NCBI GenBank assembly: GCA_030220185.1
Contig: JASPKZ010003845.1
Span: forward strand, 1 to 64,000
Length of the DNA stretch: 64,000 nucleotides
Direction: 5' to 3'
Source of the DNA: Diploptera punctata
Lineage: Eukaryota; Arthropoda; Insecta; Blattodea; Blaberidae
Position numbers and translations under genes: made by a program. Position 1 is the stretch's first letter; every line of letters begins with the position of its first letter. The notes under the pieces were generated by a model. It had not been told where the DNA came from, made no database searches, and was given only the letters and a program-made list of their open reading frames with translations. Positions 11,785-23,868 of this stretch are shown here, one piece after another.

Positions 11785-12454
11785 GACTATTTAACTCATG
11801 CCCCAAATGGGAGTCAATGACCAATCACATTTCAATGATTTTTTATTTTAAACCAATCACAGTCGTGTTTCGCCTAGAATTTACCAACTGAAGTTCGCCA
11901 TAATAAAGAAAGCACCTCCTTTTTTAACATTATGAATGGGTCATAGCATTATTTTGCATAGACTGACTCTACAAGAAATACGCCTACCAGATTGTATATA
12001 TGGTGCATGAATGTCAAAAGAAAGCGCATGCGAAAGATAATATAAAAACATTTGTAACAATCGATTATACAAAAAAAACTACTGTTTTCACTTTCTTAAA
12101 CGAATTATTTTCCAGGATATGACGTTGTAGAAAAATATAATTGACATATTTACATCATAGGGCATCAGAAATTAATTAATACCTATAATGTTGGTTATAA
12201 ATTTCTCCACTAGGGTGCATTCTTAGAACATTGCGATCCTTTGGCAATAAATAATATGATCTGGTTGCAGTGATGAACAAAATAAGAAAATGAAGCATAC
12301 CAATAGTTTCTCATTTGTTTTCAAACATTGTCCTTTACATTAAATATATAAAAAATATTTTAAATCAACTATAGTTAAATAACGATTTGTGAGTAAACAG
12401 CTTAATTTTATTCGTTAAATAGTCTAACAAATGCCACTCTTTATTTCCAAATTG
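11785..12454 (+). mobile_element. Non-autonomous Crypton-type element, copy W
   Basis: It starts GACTATTTAACTCATGCCCC with the same two CCAATCA boxes, is closely similar to copy V throughout, and reaches GTTAAATAGTC at 12414-12424. Its hairpin is cut after the first part of arm one (ATGCCACTCTTTATTTCC), where reversed copy X begins. The left flank is TTATAATA, a diverged form of the target word. Confidence 0.75.
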
Positions 12455-12460
12455 TCATAA

Positions 12461-12970
12461 GTAATGCCACAAGTGATTTCCAAATTATCGATAAATTCAC
12501 GACTCACGAAGGGAGGAGTGAATTTATCTAGAGAATATGGAAATCAAGATCGGCATTTGTTAGGACTATTTAACGAATAAAATGGAGCTTTTTACTCACA
12601 AATCATTGTTTAACTATAGTTATTTTAAAATATTTATATATTTAATGTAAACGGCGATGTTTGAAAACAAATCAGAAATGTGAGGTTATGTTCATTCACT
12701 GCAGCTTGATCATATTATTTATTGCCAAATAAGATCGCAATATTGTAAGAGTGCATCCAAGTGGAGATATAATGAAACACATCAAAGTTTATATCATAAT
12801 CAATATTACGGGTTATTCATTTATTTTTTTTAGTAAACAACTCAGTAAAATCAAGGAATCTTTTCATTATTTGCTATATTCAATGTATTTGTTGGAGAAA
12901 AATAATGCTTTGACCAGTTCAGAACATTAAAAAGATGGAGCTTGCTTATAATATTTTAATATAAAACAAC
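12461..12970 (-). mobile_element. Non-autonomous Crypton-type element, copy X (reverse, truncated)
   Basis: In reverse orientation it starts TCATAA then GTAATGCCAC, has the complete hairpin and GACTATTTAAC at 12565-12575, and then follows the 3' region of the recombinase-bearing copy. It jumps by internal deletion to sequence near that copy's 5' region (compare 12900-12945 with 37143-37190). Its 5' end is lost where the ACT array begins. Confidence 0.7.
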
Positions 12971-12971
12971 G

Positions 12972-13020
<49 letters not shown>

Positions 13021-14632
13021 ATACAACTACTATTACTACAGCTACTACCGCTACAACTACTAATACTACGATTAATACTACCCTTACTACTACCAACATC
13101 ACTACTACTACAGATACTACTATGATTAATTGCATAGCTAATACTACTATTACTACAACAATTACTATTAATAATACCACTACAACTACATCTATTACTA
13201 TTACCATTACAACTAATATTTCTACTATTACTACCACTATCACTAATAATACCACAATAACTACTACTACTACCATCACCAATACTGCTAAAACTACTAC
13301 TACTAGCGACACTATTCTACAAACTAACACTACTACTACTACTAATAATAATACCACCAATACCAGAATACTTATACCACCACTGCTACTACTACTAATA
13401 CCACTACAACTACTACCACCTACACTACTACAACTACCATTTCAACTACCACTAGCATTACTACCGCTACTAATACTATTACTACAATCGATATTACTAA
13501 AACCAATACTGCCACTACTGTTACTACTAGCTTTTACTACTATTACCACCACACTAGTACCACAACCATTACAACTGCTACTACTAACAATTCTACTACT
13601 AACACTACTAGCACCAATATTACCAGCACTTCTACAACTACCACTACTACTATTACAACCAATACAACTACTGCTATTACTACAACTACTACTATCATCA
13701 TAACTACTACTACAATTAATACTAGTACAACTACTAATATTACTACCAATACTACTACCACTACCACCACTACTATTACTACTACTACCACTACTACTAT
13801 TACTACCACAATAACAACAACTGCCACCATCACCAGCACTAATCTTACTACTATTACTGCTACTAACATTACTACCACTACCAGTACTAATTTTACCACC
13901 CCTAATACTATCACTGCCCGCATTACCACTACTATTACTACTACCAACATTACTACTACTACTATTACTAGTACTTCCACTACTTCTTTTAATACCACCT
14001 CTATTAATATTACTGTTACCACTGCCACCACTAGTACTATTTTTACCACTACTATTACCACTACGACCACTAATACTTCTATTACTATTACCACTGTAAA
14101 ATTACTACTACTAATATAACTACCACCACCAGTACAAATGCTGCTACTACTACTATTATTACAATTACCACTGCTACTATTACTACCACGATTACTACCA
14201 CTACCACGATTACTACTACTAAGACTATTACTACTACAACCACTAGTATTATTACTACTACCAACAACACTAATAATACTGTTACTACTGATATTACTAC
14301 CAATATTACTACCACTACCACCACCAAAACTACTACCACTACTACTGCTACTACTACTACTAATAATAATAATACTGCTACTGCTACTACTATTAATAGT
14401 TCAACCAATACTATTGCTACTACTATTACTTCTGTATCTACTAGTACTACCACTAATCCTACTAATACTACTGCTAATACTACAACTACGTCCACCACTA
14501 ACACTACTACTATTAAATCTACTTCTAACACCACTATTTCTACTACCACAACTAATACCACTACCACAAGTCCTACTATTATTACTTCTACTACAAATGG
14601 AACTACTATATCTTATACTACTACTTTATTGT
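12971..14632. repeat. (ACT)n-derived array, block 2
   Basis: It opens with a run of perfect ACT triplets and continues as ACT, ATT, ACC, ACA, AAT and GCT triplets for 1.7 kb in nearly constant phase. All long open frames here (poly-Thr, poly-Leu, poly-Val) are consequences of the triplet unit. Confidence 0.9.
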
Positions 14633-14634
14633 AA

Positions 14635-14725
14635 CGGACTGTCAACAGCACGTACGGCTTACTGCCCGTGCGACCCATATTTGTAAATAATATTGTAAAT
14701 ATCTTACTTTTTGTCTAATAAAGTC
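14635..14725 (+). mobile_element. Short LINE-like 3' end with AATAAA and (CTA)n tail
   Basis: GGACTGTCAACAGCACGTAC through ATCTTACTTTTTGTCTAATAAAG, with an AATAAA signal at 14717-14722, runs directly into (CTA)n. A second copy lies at 39850-39942 with only a few CTA triplets. Both start at the same internal point, so this may be a short 3' module shared by a LINE or SINE. Its tail appears to be the triplet that makes up the surrounding arrays. Confidence 0.65.
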
Positions 14726-14726
14726 C

Positions 14727-14759
<33 letters not shown>

Positions 14760-14950
14760 TAATACTACCAGTAATACTATGACCAGCACCACTAATACTA
14801 ATACTATAATACTACGACCACCATTATTACTACTACAACTACTACCACAATAACTACAACTACTATTACTGCTGCTACTACTACTACTACTACTATTACT
14901 GCTGCTATTTCTACTACTATTACTATTACAACTATTACTGCCATTGCATC
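14726..14950. repeat. (CTA)n tail and imperfect ACT array
   Basis: Perfect CTA triplets follow the retroelement 3' module and grade into imperfect ACT/ATT/GCT triplets up to SINE-B. Confidence 0.9.
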
Positions 14951-15226
14951 CACCGTTGTGTTCTCGAGGTAGCGTGCTGCCTTGTCACACAGCGGAACCC
15001 GGTTCGATCCCCGGTCGGGACAGTTTTTCTGGGTGAGGTTTTCATCTTGGTTTTCCCTCACCTGTAAGACAAATGTCAGACAAAACGGTTAGGCCCATCA
15101 TCATCATCCTTCACCGGTGTGGAAAGCAACGGGAAGCTACCACACCTACAATTCCCTAGTAAAGCTGTAAAGCATAGCATGAAAATTAAAAGACCTGTAC
15201 TCGGGCAGAATTACTATGGATGGATG
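14951..15226 (+). mobile_element. SINE-B inserted in the array
   Basis: A tRNA-derived head with TCGAGGTAGCGTGCTGCC (A-box region) and GGTTCGATCCCCG (B box) is followed by the GGTGAGGTTTTCATC body, a (CATCAT)n block, TACCACACCTACAATTCCC, and an end at GGGCAGAATTACTATGGATG. It is embedded between two blocks of the ACT array, so it inserted after the array existed or the array has since spread around it. Confidence 0.85.
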
Positions 15227-15229
15227 CAC

Positions 15230-15558
15230 TGCCATTATACCCACTTCTACTACTATTACCACTGACACAATTACTACTACTATTACTTGTACCAGTTCTA
15301 ATAATACTACCTCTAATACAACTACAACCATCACCAGTACTACTACTACTTCTACTATTATTATTACTACCACCATCAGTACTACTCTTACTACTACGAC
15401 GACTACTACCACTAACACAACTACTACTCCTGTTACTTCTACCACCATTAATATTATTACTAACAATACTGCATCCACTACCACCACCACAACTACCAAT
15501 ATTGCTACTAACACTGTTATTACTACTATTACTACTTCAACAACAACTATTATTATTA

Positions 15559-15624
<66 letters not shown>

Positions 15625-18600
15625 CTACAACTACCTCAACACTAACACCACTACAACTACTGCTATTACTTTCACCAATACCATTAATATTACCACTACT
15701 ACCACTACTAATATTACTACCACAACTACTACTACTAATAATAATATTACTACTATTACCACTACTACTACCGTCACTACTACTACTACCATTGTTACTA
15801 CCACCAATACTACTACTATTATTGCTACCAAAACTACTACTACTACTAATACTACTACTACCACTTACACTACTCTTGCTACTACTACAAACACTACCAC
15901 TATTATTATTACTACCACTAAAACTATCAATACCACTAACAGTACTACTACAACCGCTGTTAATACTACCCCCATTAATATTACTATTACTACTAGTACA
16001 GCTACTACTACTACTACTACAACCTCTACCATCACTACTACTACTATCACTACTTATACGATTACTTATACACCAATACTGCTACTATTATTACTACCAA
16101 CACTATTACCACTACTACTAATATTACTATTATTATTACTACCGTCACTTCTACTACCCCTAGTATTAGTAATACTATTATTACCACTACTACTTCCACC
16201 ACCACCACTACTGCTACTACTACTACTACTATTACTACTTCTATTATTATTATTACTACCACTATTAATACCACAACCACCTCTACTGCTTCTAATATCA
16301 CTACTACCACCCCCAATATTATCACTACTACTATTACAGCTACAGGCACTATCCTACTAATACCACTACAATCACTACTACTACTACTACTATTACTACT
16401 ACCACTACCACCAGTACTACTAGTATTGACTGTTACTACCCCTACTAGTACCAAAACCACCAATATTACTACTACTATTATTAGTACCAATACAATTACT
16501 GCTACCAGTTCCACTACCACCACTACTACCACTAATACTACTACTACTATTACCTCTACGATCACTATTAATGCTGCTACTGTTACTATCACTACTTTAC
16601 GAAAACCACAACCACTACTGCTACTACTATTACAACAATCACTACTACTATTACTACCGCTACTACTACTACTGCTACTACTATTACTACTACCAGCACA
16701 ACTATTACAACTACTAACACTACAATCATTTCCAGTTCTACTACTGTTGTTATTACTACCTCCACTACTACTACTACTACTAATACTAACTCCACTAGTA
16801 CTACTACTACTACCACTACTACTACTACTACTACTAACAACTCTACTTCTGTTACCACTACTCCTAATAATATTATCACTACTACAACTGTCACCACCAC
16901 TGCTGCTACTACCACTACTATTAATACTACTTCCACCACTACTATTACTACTGGCATTACCTCCACTACTACAACTGCGACTATTATTATTGACACTAAT
17001 ACTAATACTAATACTAATACTACCACTAATACTACTACCACTACTAGTGCTACCATTACCATCACCCAACTACCATTGCTACTCTTACTACCGCTACTAC
17101 TACCACTACCACTACTACTACCACTACTATTACTATTTCCACCAATACTACTAATCTTACTACTATTACCACTACAATTATTGCTACTACAACGGCAAAC
17201 ACTACCACCATTATTACTACTACCACGACTTCTACTATTATAACTACGTTATAACTACTACTATTACTACTACCAGCACCTCTGCTACTACTGTTACTAC
17301 TACTACTACTACTACCACTACTATTATCACTGCTACCACTACTACTGTTATTATTACCACCACTACTAATATTATTATTACTACCACTACTATTACTGTT
17401 ACTACTATTAATACCACCACTTTCTCTACTACTATTACTACCACTATCACTACTACAGGTATTATCATTAATACTACTACTACTAATAATACTGTTACCA
17501 TCCCTGCTAATATATCACTACTACTGTCACTGCTACAATTGCTACCACTATTACTATTACTACTACTAACACTACTACTACTACTCTTAATACTGCCACC
17601 ACTAATTATACTATTACTCCTACTAATACTACTGTTACCACCACTACTACCACTACTATTATTACTACTACTACTATTACTGTTAATACTACTATCACTA
17701 CTATTACTACCACTAATGCTACCACTACCACACATACTATTACTACCACTATTACCACTACTACCACTATAATACTACCACAACCACCGCTAATAGTACA
17801 AGTAATACTAATAATGCTTTCATTACCTCCACGATTACTACTTGATCTACTATTACTACTAATGCTATTTGCTACCATTACCATTACGGTACCACTATTA
17901 CTACTACTACCCCAAACCACTAATACCACTACTACTATCACCACTACCACTACCACATCTACCACCACCACCACCACTACTACCACATCGACCACCACCA
18001 CTACTACCAACACCACTATCACCACAATTACTACCACTACCACCACCAATACCACTACCACCACTACTACCTCATCGACCATCATCACGACTACTAACAC
18101 TACTACTACTACTATTACCACGACCACCACCTCTACACTACCACCTCTACCAACTGTATCACTACCATCAATACCACCACCACCTCTACCACTACCATCA
18201 CCACCACCACTTCCACAACTACTACCACCGCCACCATCTTTACTGTTACAAATGCAACTACCACAACCACTATAAGCTCGACCACCACCCCATAACACCA
18301 CCACCAGTAGCATAACCGCTACTAGCACCTCCATCACCACCACTAGCACCACCATCACCACCACTAGTACCACCATCACCACCATAGCACCACCATCACC
18401 ACGAACACCACCATCACCACGAACACCACCATCACCACCATAGCACCACCATCACCACGAACACCACCATCACCACCATAGCACCACCATCACCACGAAC
18501 ACCACCATCACCACCATAGCACCACCGTCACCACGAACACCACCATCACCACTAGCACCACCGTCACCACTAGCACCACCTTCACCACCACCAACACCAA

Positions 18601-18893
18601 TACCACTACAACCACTTCCACCACCACCACCACACCACCACTACTAATAGCACCACCACCGCCACTACTACTACTACTACTACTACCAACACCGCCACCA
18701 CCATCTCTACCACTACACCATTACCAACTCTATGACTACCACCAATACCACCACAACCACCAGCTGCACCACCTCTACCAGTACCATAAGCACCACTACC
18801 ACCACCACCACCACTATCACTACCACTACCACCACCACTATCACTATTACCACACCACTATCACTATCATCACTACCACTACCAATACCATTG
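15230..18893. repeat. (ACT/ACC)n-derived array, block 3
   Basis: 3.7 kb of imperfect triplets. Block 15549-15630 is a nearly pure (ATT)n run. From about 18290 to 18560 a longer unit around ACCACCATCACCAC and GAACACCACCATCACC appears several times. The end is at CCAATACCATTG. Open frames on both strands are low-complexity artefacts. Confidence 0.9.
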
Positions 18894-19254
18894 TAAAATG
18901 TATGTACAATACGAAGTTACAGCACCTGCTTGATTCAACTATAAGTAGTGAATTTGTAAAATACTCGTAGTTGTGAATATATGAGAGGTTGTATTACCGC
19001 GATCCTACGCTGTCCGTTCCCCGCTGCCAGTGCGTCAGCAGTGTATAGTGAAATTCTCGAATCTGCTGTCCAGTACTGTACATTAGTGTATTCATATTTT
19101 GTCACAATTATGTAAAATGATATACTTGCTCAAAATAAAATATCTCAAAATTAGGCAATTTTACCCTATGTACTGAATTTGAATGACTAATGGTCATCTT
19201 GAAGGAATTTATGAATTATAGTTCGAGATACGATAAAAACAATCATTTTTAAAA

Positions 19255-20198
19255 ATTAACTAACTCGCTGGTATTATACCCGGAGGTTTAAAACCGCGCG
19301 GACATACGCTCTCGATACATCCAAACCTTGAATATCGTTTTTCAATCAATCCCTTTGTAATTCGCTCCCTCAAATTATGCTTAATGTTATTTTTTTGCGC
19401 GTAATGTGTATTGTCGTACTTTCATCAATGGCAACCATGATTGAAAATTCAACTTCTATATTTCGGGGTTGCCAACGTAAATAACTATTCTAAAATATAC
19501 TAAACCATGTCTGGGGAGTAAAACCACTGTCTTCTATGTATACTACATACAATGAATATACAAACGTATATCTAAAAGGTACATTTTACGTCAACTACAC
19601 TTTATTGGAAACAATATAAAACAACAAATACCTACTTCTGCCATTTCATAACTGACTCATGTCATGGCCTGCTACATTTTCACCTAATAAACATTGGTCA
19701 CACTGTTAACGTTTGTCATTTATTTATAATGAACGCAAATATTTCCAACAAACATGTTATCATATTACTATTACTTATAATTTTGTAAACACCACCGCTC
19801 AACAAATTATATACAACGCACGTTCGTGACTTGTTTTACACAATCTTGGAAATAAAAAACATCGCTATCGATCGGTTTTTAAACAATCTCCTCGCTTCTG
19901 TAAAAACTACTTCCCAACCTCGCATTATTATACACTATTATCCCACATAATGTTTGGCCCACCTACTGGACTGTTTCTCTCTGATTTACCTACATGATGT
20001 TTCCGATCCCCCATTCATGGCATGTGTTCTGCCCGTACAGTATGCGATACGTACGTTTTCCTATTATATTTGATTTACCATAAAGAACATCTAGCTTCCT
20101 GATGTGTATTTTTCTCCATTCACCTGTCTGTCTGCCTCTCTTCGGTCCAAACATTTTCCTAAGTATTTAGTCTCAAATACTGGGAACCCAAATACTGG
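19255..20198 (-). mobile_element. RTE-A LINE 3' fragment (copy 2), interrupted
   Basis: The same fragment as in copy 1 begins CTAACTCGCTGGTATTAT and is split by repeat U at 19397-19940. It is heavily decayed with no open frame. Confidence 0.7.
19397..19940. repeat. Repeat U, copy 2
   Basis: About 544 bp aligned to 4719-5344, from GCGCGTAATGTGTATTGTCG to AACCTCGCATTATTATACAC. It sits at the same place in the RTE fragment as copy 1. Confidence 0.7.
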
Positions 20199-20325
20199 GT
20201 TCTTTTACGAGCCTGACAATCTTTGACTCTGACCCCACGGCTTATAGTCCCTTCCGAACGACTTGTCCCTTGAATTTTTCATCCTAAAAATCCATCGTCC
20301 ACGGCCGGGTTTGAATCCGCAATGT
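20199..20325 (-). mobile_element. SINE-A fragment (reverse), copy 2
   Basis: TCTTTTACGAGCCTGACAATC through CGGCCGGGTTTGAATCCG is the counterpart of 5613-5745. Confidence 0.7.
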
Positions 20326-20385
20326 GGTATGGTGCGTATGAAAAGTGCATGCAAAGAAGAGGTTACATTACGTTGAAGATACATA

Positions 20386-20431
<46 letters not shown>

Positions 20432-20436
<5 letters not shown>

Positions 20437-20551
20437 TTCCAGTATAAAACCGGACACTCTGCGGCTGGCAGAGTGAAATGCGGACGAGGAGAGAGCGCAG
20501 CCTGACGGGTGAAACCCCGTGAGGCGTGTCCGGTTTTATATTGGAAGCCCT
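20432..20551. mobile_element. 120-bp inverted-repeat MITE in a (TA)n tract
   Basis: The left end AGGGTTTCCAGTATAAAACC and the reversed right end AGGGCTTCCAATATAAAACC continue into CGGACAC on both arms, giving about 27 bp with two mismatches. It lies inside (TA)n, so any target duplication is hidden. (C)AGGG termini would fit a hAT-type MITE, but the superfamily is not certain. Confidence 0.6.
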
Positions 20552-20552
20552 G

Positions 20553-20583
<31 letters not shown>

Positions 20584-20666
20584 AATTTTCGACAGGAGCT
20601 ATACCTTGGATATCTGATAAACGTAATCTATATAAATTGTAATTCATGTAGGCCCTATATTATATA

Positions 20667-20925
20667 CGAAACTGCATTGTTTAAACTGTAAAACGTCCTG
20701 GTGGCCTAGTGGTGTCTGCTTCCGGTATTGATGGAATTTTTTGGGCATAAAAATCTTGAGAGGGATTTTGTACGGAAGGAAAGTTGCGGGCCTCTTACCG
20801 CATATTTATTTTACGTGAATTAATCTCAACCCTGTGGAAAGAGACTTGAAAGTAAACTACGTCGTCCCATTCGCGCCCAGATTTTAATTGCGATGCTACT
20901 GGCCTGAAACATTAAAGTTCATGAT
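20667..20925 (+). mobile_element. Probable tRNA-derived SINE remnant, copy 2
   Basis: GTCCTGGTGGCCTAGTGGTG contains a good A-box match. The body is the counterpart of 7790-8045. Confidence 0.4.
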
Positions 20926-22631
20926 TACATAATATACTAATAGTAATAACTAACCTGTGCAATATTAACGTTTTTGATTTTTGATTAACATAACATAGAA
21001 ACATTTTTTTTCCAGTTTCACATTCTCTTACGTTTCTTAGTAACGTGCGAGTTATTACGTCATCATTGTAATTATCGCTATGCAACTACTGAAGGTGCAT
21101 TTTGTGAAAAACGTTTATGAAATTTATTTTTGTAATAAAAACATTAATTGAACATAATGGATAAAACCGCATACCGCTTTGAATATAACACGTACATCTA
21201 CATTTATAGTGGAATTTCCTTTTTAAGTAAGTTATTCACATATACAATTTTATCTTTAAAAAAGTTACAATAAGTTAATTTGTTTTAATATATTCACATC
21301 AGATATTTAATATGCATTCAATTACACCATTTTCTTCTTCTTTATCTTCTTTTTTTGAGCGCAGTGGTCGATCTTGTTGAATTACTAGTTACAATCAGCT
21401 CTCTGGTTCCAAGATTCACCGGTTTAAATGTGGCTGGAGGAGTCAATTGATGTTACAGGCTGTTCAAGTCCTGATCACGTGTTCTTTCGGACTGAAATAA
21501 ATACGTGGGTCCCCTCTATGCGTATCCGGCATATAATAGAATCTCTAGCTTGAAAAAATTGCGATAATTAATTTGTGTCTCTCTTGCACAGATTTAGTTT
21601 GCTCCGCTATTGATCACAGCTATTAAAAAGCGTCGTTAAATATAGATAATAGCGTAACATTGATTGAACACTGACTTTATCAACTATACTTTTCCTTACT
21701 ATACATATTTTAGTTTCTTTTGTAAGAAATTTTATAGAAACTGGCATAATTTCCAACCCCAAATTGAAATATTTGTTTAGGGTTTTCTCGCATAAAAGAT
21801 TTAGTTTTTCTACAGTAAAGCAATTTGTCTTACCTGTTAATTTATCTTCTCTCTGCCGTTGGAAAGTGAAACTTCCTCACCCGCATTGATGCTATTTAAC
21901 ATCTTCTGATTGCTCCTATCTCTGGTTTCTCGCCAAATGTTTGTCCAGCAAGGAGGGGTTGACAATAATTAATCTACTTCAGATTTAGTCTTTGGGGTTT
22001 AGATGTACACAAACACCCCTCACCAACTTCAAAATAATGCAATTCCTATATGGAGGGTGTTTACTTATGATTACTATTAGTTAAACAGATACTTTCTCTA
22101 ACTTTGTTTGGGCAGGTCTATGTGTTTATTCTCTTAAGTTGCCCTGTGCTGTCATTGAAGATGACTCTTGAATCTGGTAACTGGAACCTGTGAAGCTAAT
22201 CACTATGCACTAATTCAATGCGATATTTAAACGGCAGCGGCAACAAAAATAAAACCTCTCACCATAGAAGATAAATTATCCTCGGGAACAGAGATACATT
22301 GACACTTTTGGATGGGGGTGGTACAATTCATATTGCATGGTTCTTCTACTCGGCTGAATGGATACTTATAATTTCAAAATCGAGGACGGCATTAAATTAT
22401 GTCCGCCTTGCAATGTGTGGAAAAACTGGCAACATATTATGTAATTTTCCAAAGTAACAGAATTACTTAGAATCCTGTTACTACCAGAGATTTGTCAGGT
22501 TGATGGTTGTAGAATGGCGTCTTGGGATCTATTGGGAGTAGTCGAACACGAAGAAAAGACAGGGAAGTTTTTTGATGCAGTGAGAAAATTGAGAGAGAGC
22601 TAAATTAGAGCTTAGAGAAAGAACTTCTAGC

Positions 22632-22970
22632 AATCCATCCATCCATAGTAGTTCTTCCCGAGGGCAGGTCTTTCACTTCATTCATATCATTTTCATGCTG
22701 TGCTTTGCAGGCTTAATAGCGAATTATAGGTGTGGTAGCTTCCCGTTGCGTTTCATTCTGTCGAAGGATGATGATCATAACGATCAGGGTGATGATGATG
22801 ATGGCCGGAAGATTTTCGGAAACCATTGGGCCCTAAGCTTCCTGACATTTGTCTGACAGGTTATGAGAATCCCCGAAAAAATATCACCCAGAAGCCTGTC
22901 GCGACCGGGAATCGAACCCGGGCCCGCTGCATGACAAGGCAGCTTACTATCTTGAGACCATAGCGGTGGA
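22632..22970 (-). mobile_element. SINE-B (reverse), uninterrupted
   Basis: It runs from CCATCCATCCATAGTAG to the tRNA-derived head with GGGAATCGAACCCGGGCCC. It provides the empty site for Crypton copy V: the insertion point in copy 1 corresponds to about 22765-22790 here. Confidence 0.85.
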
Positions 22971-22977
22971 CAAATAC

Positions 22978-22978
22978 A

Positions 22979-23015
<37 letters not shown>

Positions 23016-23022
23016 ATCTGTG
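22978..23022. repeat. (TA)n microsatellite
   Basis: A TA dinucleotide run follows the head of SINE-B, as in copy 1. Confidence 0.9.
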
Positions 23023-23477
23023 TGTGTGTATGTCTTAACGCTCTAGCGGCCTCAACTTTTGTTTTGTCACAACCAAACTCTTGGCATATAGCAATACATA
23101 TAAATCGTCAAAATCAGACCATTACTTGGACTTCTGAGGAAATGCACTCAGTTTACGCACTCAGTCTTCCTGCGTGACGGACTTTTATAAGTTTAATATT
23201 AACAACTGTGCCAAATCATAATTACTGATACGTAGCTAAAAGCTGTAGTTAATAGAAATCTTTATCTATACATCCTCACATGAGAGAAAAATGCTCCCTA
23301 ACGGGAGGTTCACATAGAGCTAATTTAGTTACGCATATTTCCCTGTAGATGCCAGCTAGTGTCATGACGTAAGCACGTCCTCTGAAAAAAAAAACTTGTA
23401 GATAACTAATGTATAACTTGGATGGGAAAGGCAAATTGAATTTAGACCAAAAGCTCCAATTTAGACTATAGGATCTT

Positions 23478-23620
23478 TTAAGACCCCGAAAGTTTTCAGA
23501 CTTGGGACCCACGGCCTAAATTCACTATCGGAGAACTTATCCCTTGGATCTTACATTCCTAAAAAACCAACTGACCGCCCGAGTTCGAATTGCCCACTTT
23601 CGGGACCAGAAACAAAGAAC
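23478..23620 (-). mobile_element. SINE-A-like remnant (reverse), copy 2
   Basis: AGACCCCGAAAGTTTTCAGAC through GAGTTCGAATTGCCC is the counterpart of 11405-11545. Confidence 0.6.
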
Positions 23621-23692
23621 TAAAACTCTATCCCAAAAAGGCCGTTAGTTAATAGCTATAACTAATATTATTTCCTCACTTTATACAAATAA

Positions 23693-23735
<43 letters not shown>

Positions 23736-23738
23736 ATA
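23693..23738. repeat. (TA)n microsatellite
   Basis: A TA run is inserted in the duplicated segment. It is absent at the matching place in copy 1 (about 11593). Confidence 0.9.
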
Positions 23739-23868
23739 GCACAGTGCAGAATATTCGTAATAAGTACCGGATGCTAGAAAATTAACTTAAATTAAATTTT
23801 TTCATTCAAGTTGAATTTCCAGAGGTTGGATATTAAGAAAGCCAGTAAGAAGTAAGAAAGAAGTAACT

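Larger units (their letters stand above)
19050..23868. repeat. Composite segmental duplication, copy 2
   Basis: The shorter partner of 4360-11733, in the same orientation. It lacks the Crypton and Harbinger MITEs of copy 1 but has its own 120-bp MITE at 20432-20551 and extra (TA)n tracts. The right end meets the 3' end of a reversed LINE at 23869. Confidence 0.75.

Noticed and set aside
12956..18385. Long Leu-, Ile-, Val- and Ser-rich open frames in the ACT arrays
   Set aside because: Same artefact of triplet repetition; no start context, domain or conserved composition.
20363..20691. Short frames through (TA)n and the MITE
   Set aside because: Tyr/Ile runs from the dinucleotide repeat; no protein.
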